Assembly: GCA_037447655.1 (NCBI GenBank)
Contig: JBBHKE010000834.1
Span: forward strand, 642,499 to 706,498
Source of the DNA: Zygnema cylindricum
Taxonomy: Eukaryota > Streptophyta > Zygnematophyceae > Zygnematales > Zygnemataceae
Length of the DNA: 64,000 nt
Reading direction: 5' to 3'
Positions 55,404 to 64,000 of the stretch are shown in pieces; the first letter of the stretch is position 1, and each line of letters begins with the position of its first letter. The translations under genes and the position numbers were made by a program. The notes under the pieces were generated by a model, which searched no databases, was not told the DNA's origin, and worked only from the letters and a program-made list of their open reading frames with translations.

Positions 55404-57283
55404 AGAGCTGGGGGGGGGAATAAACCGACCTAACCATAACCAGCTAAGTCGTTGACCTTTCTTTTTCTTCCACCTAGCCAGTTGTTGTATTTACCCATTT
55501 TTACTTTTATGATTTATTTCATTTCCGATATCTCGCTATCATTTGAGTTTAAGTTGAGCATAGCTGATGATATTGCATGCATCTTCATGTTATTTGACAC
55601 ATGCACGACAGCTGTCATGCCCCATCTCGTCAGCTATTTTAGTTGTTTATATTTGGGTGTTAGGACGGGCAGCCGCTACACTAATTTGTATTTGGGTATT
55701 ATTTGGGTTTCGCAGGACCGTACGACGTGTATCGTACGACCTACATTCTCCGTGATTTCCGGGATGGCGATTTGGATCGTACTCGCGGTCGTACCGTACG
55801 ACGTCTAATTTCCGCGATTTCTGTCGACGGTGGATTTAATTATTTCGCGTCGACCGTACGACTTACGGCGACCGGAATTCCCGCGGTCATAAATTGGACC
55901 ATACTTGCGGTCCTGCCGTACTTATTTATTTTTTCCGGATTTCTCGCCGATGATACATTTTCGAATCGCGTCGAGACAAACAAACTTACTGTACTATATA
56001 TATATTTTCCGCGATTCTCGCCGACGATAGCTTCGATCATTTAACGTCGACCGTACGACTTATATTTTCAGGAATTCGCGCGACCACAAATTGGACCGTA
56101 TATGCGGTCCTACCGTACAAGCTTTCATTTCTTTGAATCCCGGCCGACAACAAATCTTAATCATTTCGCATAGAGTAGCATCTCGGCCGTCGACACAAAG
56201 TATGCGATTTTTGTAATATCACATCAGGACCGTCAACGCAAGTGACCAACAAATCGACTGTCAATTATGACGAAGCGACGTCATTGGACTATTTTTAGTC
56301 GTGAACCATTTGGAGGTTCACGCATTCACATGTAGATAGGAAGGGTTTTAATCCGTAGGTTATAGATTCTATAACGTAGGGCATATGATTTCGGCTTCCT
56401 ATTGGCTGAATCTAAACTAGACGCAAATATTTACATAGCACGTTGTACTCTGATTGGCTTGTTTTCGCTAAGCGTAGTTTTGGTTACTTAGTTCATTTCG
56501 CATCATTTCCTGCACACAATTTTCAAGTGCAGGAATTATTCATTTGATTTATTTTCAGTATTGAGGATTCTATGCAGCCATCTTTTTATTTGTAAAATTG
56601 TCCGGACAGCTTAGAGGCGATTTTCTGCCTTTGCGTGAAGTGTCTAGTTTTTTATCACATTATCATTATCTTGTAAAGCCTTAAAAATTAATCTATACGG
56701 CTTCGGCCAAGACCTACACGGTTTCCCTTCATTTTTCTCGTCCTTTTGAGTGGATTTCGACCGCGTTCTCACTACACAAACCTCTTTTCCCGACTGGGGA
56801 TGAGATTTTATTAGTGTAGAAGTTGCATGTTGGGATATTGATTTGTTGTTTTTATTTCTTGAGATTGTGTTTTTTTTTCTATTTGGCTTATGCGCATCTT
56901 TTGAGTTTGGCTATCTAAAACTTCATAAGTGTCGTGCATATTGTCATTTTCAGTTTTTATTTATCTTTCTCGGTTGTTTATGCTTTGATTTATTCTATTT
57001 AAGTATAAATTCAGATTATCCTTGATAAGATAACTCCTGCAAGGAATATAAATAGACCGTGGGGCCTAGTGTCATCCATCGGCTTAGTAAGATAAACCGA
57101 CCTAACCATAACCAGCTAAGTCGTTGACCTTTCTTTTCCTTCCACCTTGCCTGTTGTTGTATTTATCCATTTTTACTTTTGTGTTTTATTTTATTTACGA
57201 TATCTCGCTATTATTTGAGTTTAAGTTGAGCGCAGCTGATGATATTGCATGCACCTTCATGTTATTTGACACATGCACGACAT
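55404..57283 (+). repeat. Gypsy polypurine tract and LTR region with second partial LTR copy
   Basis: The PPT CTGGGGGGGGGAA (55410-55422) is followed by TAAACCGACCTAACCATAAC. The same ~190 bp begins again at 57091 and is cut at 57283. The first unit (55423-57090) is the candidate 3' LTR, with ~130-bp degenerate repeats centred on ACCGTACGAC(G/T)T and TCGGTCCTACCGTAC-like sequence at 55710-56125. TG...CA ends were not found, so the exact LTR ends are unresolved. Confidence 0.55.
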
Positions 57284-57686
57284 CAATGGAAATAAAGTTT
57301 TTTGTGTGCCGAAGACGAAGATAAAACATATAAGGTTTCGATGAGAACTGTTAGGTTTAACCGAAAGCTTGATTTCGGTAATATTTGGTTTCACAAAGAA
57401 GTGAAGGTTTGTTTACAAAAACAAAAAAAAAAAAAAGGGGGGGGGCGGACTTTATTAACAAGCACGATGGTAAACCATCTGAGTCCATAGGAACCAAAGG
57501 AAGTAGTAGTGCTAAAACTGAAAGAACCTCATGACAAAGGGATAAACAAAAAGGAAAATCAAGGCAAAACCAACGAAAATATGAAAGGATGGCAGGGAAA
57601 TCGAAAACACCCAAAAAAGCAAAACCCAGCAAGCAAGGAAAAATCTAACACGTATAAAAAAAGAACCCCACAACATAACTAAAAAT

Positions 57687-58318
57687 CTACGAAAAGCAAC
57701 CACGTAGGTCCCCAAATCCCGGAGGAGCACGAGGAGGAAGTTCCGGAACACGCCGTCGATCCATAATGGCAAAAGACGATCGAAGTAATATAAAAGCCAA
57801 CACCCGTTGTAGGGCCACGGAAAAACGTTGATGAAAATAAGAAGTAAGGACCAAAACAAAAGGGCTCCCAGGTCCCCGCCTCTCGAACGAGCGCCGACCA
57901 CAAGTACGGAAAAACTCATCCAAAGCCACACCCAAACAACCAAATATCTCGACCGCCATCGGAATGAAGCCATCCATAGCGTCGCGACGGGCATAATCAC
58001 GCTCCTTCCTTTTAGCCGCGTCACTGGCGGCCACTCCCACATTCCGAGCCGCTTGGTTGACGACTGTAGTTGAGGTAGGGTTTGCCAAAACAATGTCACC
58101 AAATGTACGACGCGCACCATCAAGTAATACAAGGTCAATCTGACGCCAAAGAATAATGTGAGAGACCTCCCAAGGAATAGAACATCCCCCCTCAGAAGCG
58201 ATAGTAGCGATGGTGTCTTGTGCGCTTGAATTAACTCGCCCCCGTGGGAGCAACGAAGCAAATGGACCCCGTCGGGCTGGAGAACGTGGCCACAAGAGCA
58301 AACAAGTGAGCCAAGCAA
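57687..58318 (-). pseudogene. LINE copy iii C-terminal knuckle/nuclease-like domain
   Basis: VCSCGHVLQPDGVHLLRCSHGG then (shifted frame) TIATIASEGGCSIPWEVSHI, RQIDLVLLDGARRTFGDIVL-ANP, AASDAAKRKERDYARRDAM and FIPMAVEIFGCLGVALDEFF. It is colinear with 13193-13552, which shows the domain is conserved in the family. Confidence 0.68.
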
Positions 58319-58347
58319 AGGTGGGTGAGGGAGGCCAAGTCGGAACC

Positions 58348-59485
58348 TTATGGTCGTCGTGAACTGAGCCGGGGAGAAACGAAGAGTGGATTAGATAGGG
58401 ACGGCCAACAACCAAGCTCCAAAGCCATGCCCGCCACAAGACAAGAAGCGTGCACGCGAAGAATTTCGAGAAGCTGGGATGTAATAGCGGCGACAACCCG
58501 ATCAGAAATGGATTCTTGAACATGCGCAACTGATGTCGTAACAAGAGTGGAAAATATCGGCATGACCTCGATAGCAGCCGGATTAAGAGAACGTGATGCA
58601 TCCAAAAGGGACCGCTGGAAGGCGAGCTCACCATTTGAAACGCGAGGAACCACGGCTGCAAGAATAGGAGTGTCCCCAACCAAAAAACGAGAGACAATGG
58701 TGGAAGCAACAAGGACCAAACCATAATCAGTGGAGAAAGAGAGGCTACTGCTCAGAGAATAAATGGCTCTCACAAAAGGAAATATTTGGACAATCAGGGA
58801 AGGTGCGGCCATAAGCTCCAAAAAAATGGCATTCCGATCCACTGTATTAAAGGCATTAGAAACATCAACCTGGAGGACTATCCAATCCGGATGGGCATCT
58901 AACAAAGCCCGGATCCCATGGACCACGGCCTCACAACTAGTCCGGGTTGCCACTCCGAAATGATGAGGAGAGAAATAATCATGGAAAGCGGGCTGGAGCT
59001 GGATGCAGATTGCACGGGCCACCAATCGGTACAATACCTCGCCCACTACAGTAGGACGGATTCCCCCATTTGGTTTGGTGACAGCCACGAGGCGGGAGGC
59101 TGTGAGGAGATCACAAATACGAGAAGGGACAGTGCCAGCCGCTATAAGGGAAAACACTCGAAATAACATATCAAAGCCCCGAGCAACAGATTCCGGAGGC
59201 AAAACGTCGCGAAATAACTCATGAACAGTGCCCGAATGCTGAAAGATGTGGAGAAGTCGTAAGGGCTTTGATTAAAGAGTCTCGATGAAAGAGAAAGCAC
59301 TTTGTCGGCTCGAAAGTGTGAATAGAGGGGGACTGAGGGGAAGGAGCTAGTGGATGAAGAGCTCGAAGGATCTCAACAGTCGCAGCAGACCGAGGAGCAG
59401 GATTAAAAGGAGGGAGGGCCCGAACTGATCGAGAGAGCTCACCAACTCGGCCCAAATGTACCACACGACGATAGGAGAATGGCAC
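58348..59485 (-). pseudogene. LINE copy iii reverse transcriptase
   Basis: SRLVAVTKPNGGIRPTVVGE, VLYRLVARAICIQLQPAFHD, FSPHHFGVATRTSCEAVVHG, DWIVLQVDVSNAFNTVDRNA (catalytic Asp in VDVSNAF) and IFPFVRAIYSLSSSLSFST. This matches the RT of a non-LTR group common in algae and oomycetes. The usual GVRQGDPLGP and YADD motifs are not readable in frame, so the domain is decayed or frameshifted after ~58700. Confidence 0.75.
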
Positions 59486-60949
59486 ATCTGAAGTCCGAGA
59501 TGTACGGTGTGCCGTGAAAGAAGCACTCGCAACTCGATCCTCGTGCTCGGCATACGGTTTGACTAAGAATTTTAGATTTTGATCAAAATTTAAGAATCAC
59601 AAGTATAACTAAGGCACTTTACTCGAATGGAGAAGTTAGTAGGGATTTTCGAGTTTAAAAGTCAACAGTCAAAAAGATAGGCTTAGTTGTTGGCTTTTAT
59701 GGGATATTGTAACTTCATGTAGGAACTTGTGGAGGGCCTTTAATTAATTTTCACAAATTGACCATTTCTTGGGTATGAGTTGACCATGAGTTTGAATATG
59801 TGTACGGATGACTGGAGTGTGACAAGTAGTCGAGTGGTATCGCACGACTATTATATTTACACAACTGAAAACATTAGATTAATCTCATAGTGGACTCGTT
59901 TTTGAGCAGTGAAAGTTTGTTTAAAAGGAAAATGTGACTTTTTTTTGGGAGAAAGATTTGGCTTATGGATGTGCGGAATTATTTTTTAGGTCATAGTGCT
60001 CTATTGGTGGTCAAATAAGTTGACAACAGATTTAGGAACTTTATATGGGTGGTCGATTTAATTCATAGTTTAAAAAGAGGCGTTTTTATGGTAGGCCTTT
60101 GGTCAGCACCTTTATCGTAGGCTGTGTTATGGACTTTTCATGTGATCTACTTAGATAGCTACTTTGATCAGCAACCATCCGATCGTCCGAATTTGACGGT
60201 GTAAAAAAAAAAAATTGGTCCAAATGTTTTAATTGGTCCGAATAGGTCCGAATACAATATGGGTCTTAAGGTCATGTTGTATGTTTTGCATACAATAGAC
60301 ATATTGTATGGGCCTACTTTCACCTACTTTTGAACTATGTTTTAATTGACCGCATAAATTGTAATTCGACTTTTGTAATTCGACTATTGGCCATAATGAT
60401 GTAACATCAAGACAGCCTACCCATGATTTACCCAGTTTTACTGAATTACTGCATGTTAACATTTTTGTTTGGACGTGATTTAGAGGCAACTACATTTGTA
60501 AAAGTCACGTCACCTTGTATGCCACGTGGCGTAGCGCTAACCGACAATGGCACGAGCCACTTTGTTCGCACGCGCCAAATCCCTTGCCGTACCTCGGTAG
60601 CCTTATACCGTACTCTTTGACGGGTACTTACAGTTTGTACGGATTAAATATTTTTTTGTGGCAAGACGCACGGCTTAGTTTCATTTGGCATTTTGTAATG
60701 ACATCATGCCACGCCATTTGCGTAAGATGCGCCTGGCTGGGGGAACGCCGTACGGTGGAGGTTCACCATCTAATGAGGAAATAGTGATATTTTTTACCAC
60801 TATCTAGAAGATTGCGCACTAATCTTCTAGGGTCGTATTTTTTAACGATAAGCAATATATACTTTTTTTGACCTAAAGATGACCGATATTTCGGTTACGT
60901 ACTATCTCATTCGTTTTTGTACTAAGTATAGCAGTCCGTGACTTCCAAG

Positions 60950-61550
60950 CAGAGGTCGCAAAAGTCAATATTTTACATAACCGAAACAGACTATTTTTTT
61001 TTTTCAAAATCTGAGTAACCGACGCCCGACCGGGTTATGTCACGCTCCAAAATTGTTAACCGTTAACCTACCGACGTTTACGAAAATAAAAGTTAACCCG
61101 AAACTCGATTTTTCGCGACTAACCTTTCCCGCCCATAACCGAAAAAGTACAAAATTACAACGCTCATTGTTATTAGCGTTAATGTACTTTGCAATAATGT
61201 ACAACGTATGAATAAGCCAATAATTACGATTTGTCGCGTTCCCTAAGATTTGGGAAATGAATAGTGTGTTTGCCGTGTCAGATTTGCGACGCTAATCATG
61301 ATGTCACATACTTCCACGATACCAAAGAGAACAAAGTACAATAATGTTGGATTGTATGGACAGTACAAATTTTTCATTTTTTTTGGTTTTTTGTTTAACC
61401 GACCGTAACCGACTTTTTGTTTTTTTCTGGTTAATCAACCGACCGCAACCGCCCAGCCCCCAAAATTTGGCAGCCGAATCCGTCACGTATCCGGCGCGGG
61501 CGGTCGGGTATCTGTCGGCCACGGTTTCGGTTGACCGTTTGCGACCTCTG
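60950..61550. mobile_element. hAT element, 601-bp deletion derivative in S2
   Basis: CAGAGGTCGCAAAAGTC ... GTTTGCGACCTCTG, homologous to 47649-48250. Flanking 8-mers CTTCCAAG and CTCTACGG do not match. The left flank is the same as in S1; the right flank differs from S1, so the block border coincides with the hAT end. Confidence 0.8.
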
Positions 61551-61661
61551 CTCTACGGTGAGGGGTTTCGATATTTCTCTCGGGGACCAACAAAAATTAT
61601 CGCCTACAATTATCAGTTGGAGGATTTTGTCCGTACCACACTACGGAATTGTGAAACGATA

Positions 61662-62150
61662 CACCGTGAATCGCTATTAGCGTACATGACGCTAATTGGG
61701 GTACCCCTTTTTTTGGGGTAAATTCTCAAATAGAATAAAGTACGCTAAATGTTTCTGCACGTTATTTGAGGTACCCCGCTCAATGCGGTTCATAACTGTA
61801 ATTTAGTGCCCTTTTAAATAGTGTGGTGTACGAACTATCAGATCTGTACTACTCCGTACATTTTCAAATTTAAAAGTACAGAAAATATAATAATATATAA
61901 TTGCGTAAATATTTTCCGGCATACGCAGATGTCAAAAAAACGCGACGGCGTACGATTTGAGCAATTTCGTACATCTACATGTTTTAGTGTAGACATATTA
62001 TGTGCCGAAATTTTTTACAAAGCAGTTTACAAATTAGAGTACATGATAAATTAGTATCATGGTGTACCCGAAAAAACACAATTTACCGTAAAGTACGCTA
62101 ATTGTTTCATTACACTATATTTTTTATTACGCTAATAGCGATTCACGGTG
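61662..62150. mobile_element. MITE copy F
   Basis: 489 bp, CACCGTGAATCGCTATTAGC ... GCTAATAGCGATTCACGGTG, TA on both sides (61660-61661, 62151-62152). Its internal sequence is diverged from D/E, so it is an independent insertion. Confidence 0.87.
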
Positions 62151-62152
62151 TA

Positions 62153-62356
62153 GTACATAGTTATTGTGACAGAGGGGGAGGGGGGATGCTTTTGGACGTC
62201 AACTGGACCGGAATTGTAACTGTTATCTCTAAAAATGTCGTCATAGTATTAATTAATTAATTACTGCTTTACGCCGGTTATGGCTCAAGCTGTACTTGGG
62301 TTGTTAGACATTTTGTGGACAGAAGTAGTCCTCGTACTTATTGCGACTGTTGCTTA
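62153..62356. other. Short spacer
   Basis: Nothing recognised. Confidence 0.4.
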
Positions 62357-63116
62357 GGGTGGAATTCCATTAGGCCGTCCCAGTAAATGTACGGAAAATT
62401 CTACTGGCAGCGTTTACTGGAAGACTATTCCATTTTGTCGGGCCAGTAACAAACCTTCCTCAATTATGATTGGCGCCACGTAGGTTAGAGTCCAGATTTG
62501 AAAATCTTAAATAAAATCCTCAAACGGAAAGTCAGAACGAAATATCTGTACGGCCGGAGGTAGTTAATGATTCGTACGTAAAGTTTGCGGCCAGATTTTT
62601 GATTTTGAAAACGGAAATCAGAATTTCGAAACGGAATGGCAAAAAGACGCGGCAAACTTTGAAGGTCGCGGCAAACTTTGAATGTCGGTGGATGTCAGAC
62701 GGAGCGTGCGAAAAAAAAATCGGCTCACTTGCATCCAGCGTGGCAGGTGGCACATGGACCGTACGACGTAGGCACATGGCCTATACGACGTGTAGACCTG
62801 TGATCGCTTGTTCAAAGCAGATATTTTTTTTTCTTTTTCACGTGTACCAATGGTGCACGTCTAGTATCGTACAACTCTCCTCGCGAGGAGACTATCGTGA
62901 CACTGGATGATGTGCGCGATTTCTTCGCGGATCTGAAAAAGTGGAATATCCAACGGCCAGGAATTACGCCTACATCATTGGAGCTTCCCGACAGCTTTCC
63001 AGTAACGATTTTTCGTCTGACAACAAAATTTTTAAGGTACGGCGTGGTACGAATATGTACGAACTTGTACGGCGTCCAGTAACGAACCACAATTTTCTTC
63101 TAATGGAATTCCACCC
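62357..63116. mobile_element. 760-bp TIR element (GGGTGGAATTCCATTAG ends)
   Basis: 17-bp perfect terminal inverted repeats GGGTGGAATTCCATTAG, with TA at 62355-62356 and 63117-63118. An inner CGTCC(C)AGTAA motif is also inverted near each end. No transposase. Unrelated to the CACCG MITEs; it could be Tc1/mariner-like or PIF/Harbinger-like, as the TA/TTA target is ambiguous. Confidence 0.78.
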
Positions 63117-63144
63117 TAAGTTTGAAGTACATAGAGACGCACCC

Positions 63145-63370
63145 TTAGGCACTTAGCCGCAAAATATAATCTAATCGCGAACCGTTATAAATTAACGGAG
63201 GACGTAAACAATCTATAAACTCGCACGAAACTAAATGAACTTCATACAAAATCAGAAAGGGTTTTTTGTATGAAGTTAAATTCGTTTCGTGCGAGTTTAT
63301 AGATGTCGTACGTCGTCCGTTAATTTATAACGGTTCGCGATTAGATTATATTTTGCGGCTAAGTGCCTAA
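63145..63370. mobile_element. Hairpin (foldback) MITE, ~226 bp
   Basis: Two arms of ~107 bp (starting TTAGGCACTTAGCCGCAAAA and its complement) pair almost perfectly around a ~10-nt loop (TCAGAAAGGG). TA at the outer edge of each arm is compatible with a TA target. On transcription it would give a long dsRNA hairpin. Confidence 0.85.
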
Positions 63371-64000
63371 GTCAAATGTCGGTGTGTGGAGCTCACGTGA
63401 AGTGAGAAACTACGTACCTGCGCGCAGCCATTTTTATTTATATGTGGCTGCCGCAGTTTTGTTTCAGTAAACCTGCGCCGGCCGTGTGAATTGTTTTTTA
63501 TTTTATGACGGCCGACGTTCGCAACCGGGACACTTTTTTAACCGCCGTTACAACATTTCGCCAGTCAATGTTTTTTGACGGATTGACCGTCAAATCTAAA
63601 CTTAAAGGTACGTAGCTTGTACGAAAATGTACTTCAAATGTACAATTTCTGACAACTACTGTACCTGCGCGCAGCAAAAATCGTCTCTGCGATTAGCAAT
63701 TCCCTTCTAATATAACATTCATACTCGTAAATCCGTTACGCTATTCAGTATTCACACTTTATATACTTGTTCGTGTTCACGGTTACGTGCTTCCGGTTTT
63801 ACTGCAGTTTAGATTGAAGCGTGGCAACCCTATCGTTTGGGACTTACCACACACGCTCGAAGCTTTGCCGTCGGTACGGTAGTAGATTTGTCGGTGGTTT
63901 GAACAATTCTGTGCGGGTCATTTTTACAGTTTTGTACTGTTAACGACAAACAAATCTTCTTCTGTGACAAACAGTGTTAAAAGTTAAAACAGTTCGCTTT
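63371..64000. other. Terminal segment, no gene seen
   Basis: Two copies of gtacctgcgcgcagc (~63415, ~63662) and a TTTTTGACGG/CCGTCAAA inverted motif (~63570-63597). No coding or RNA gene recognised. Confidence 0.4.

Larger units (their letters stand above)
57418..59556 (-). mobile_element. LINE, copy iii, inserted in block S2
   Basis: Element inserted after gtttgtttaca of the S block (uninterrupted in S1). Minus-strand order: pre-RT region (59485-59219), RT (59202-58348), zinc knuckle and nuclease-like domain (58318-57687), and 3' end with hairpin (57479-57466) and AATAAAGTCC, followed by a C-run and T-run at 57447-57418. The tail is T-rich in element orientation, not poly-A. Frameshifts are few but present. 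Confidence 0.78.
57286..61550. repeat. Duplicated block S2 (interrupted by LINE)
   Basis: 57286-57417 and 59557-61550 match 46138-48250, including the hAT copy at the right end. The break and rejoining at the same base as intact S1 shows that the LINE came after the duplication. Confidence 0.88.

Noticed and set aside
57512-58318. 268-residue ORF read as one Phe/Leu/Trp-rich membrane protein
   Set aside because: After the zinc-knuckle segment it is in the wrong frame; the conserved nuclease-like motifs continue in the frame of 58724-57687.
62812-63090. Small ORFs within the TIR element
   Set aside because: Both strands are open over the same stretch and no transposase signature is present.

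Overview
This looks like nuclear DNA of a photosynthetic eukaryote, most likely a green-lineage (perhaps streptophyte/charophyte) alga with a large, repeat-rich genome. The evidence is a nuclear gene with ten GT-AG introns encoding a plastid thylakoid-lumen protease of the CtpA type, a hydroxyproline-rich-glycoprotein-like gene, and dense Ty1/copia, Ty3/gypsy, LINE, hAT, TRIM and MITE material. The lineage assignment is inference; no species is claimed.

Layout. 1-10103 (minus strand): 5' and central part of a CtpA-type D1 C-terminal processing peptidase gene. Eleven exons are resolved and the 3' end lies beyond base 1. Its introns are long and full of purine/pyrimidine simple repeats. 10310-12298: a TA-flanked MITE about 200 bp upstream of the CtpA start codon, then a 1.4 kb non-autonomous hAT element with an exact 8-bp target duplication and two further MITEs of the same family inside. 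12666-13760: 3' part of a non-LTR retrotransposon. 14020-34345: a nest of minus-strand Ty1/copia elements, mostly decayed, with later insertions: a TRIM whose two LTRs each contain a tRNA-like cloverleaf, a solo LTR of that TRIM, and two ~1 kb mini-elements that begin in an LTR and end inside a gag start. 34346-39260: AT-rich, simple-sequence DNA with no gene seen. 39283-40391 (minus): a proline-rich secreted or wall-type protein with three six/seven-cysteine modules, broken once by a one-base change in a C-run. 41540-49375: duplicated blocks, hAT and MITE copies, and minisatellites. 49375-57283: a decayed plus-strand Ty3/gypsy element whose pol ends in a degenerate PHD finger, with an antisense copia fragment upstream of pol. 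57286-61550: a second copy of the 46.1-48.25 kb block, split by a LINE. 61662-63370: another MITE, a 760-bp TIR element and a ~226-bp perfect-hairpin MITE.

Only two host genes are supported. The rest is transposon history, which can be ordered: the 46 kb/59 kb duplication predates the LINE; the copia element at 14.2-22.6 kb predates the TRIM and the mini-elements inside it; the hAT predates the MITEs in it, because an empty TA site is present in other hAT copies. The most unusual objects are the tRNA-bearing TRIM (compare the 5S-bearing Cassandra TRIMs of plants), the one-LTR copia mini-elements, the PHD finger on the gypsy pol, and the repetitive Cys/Pro protein.
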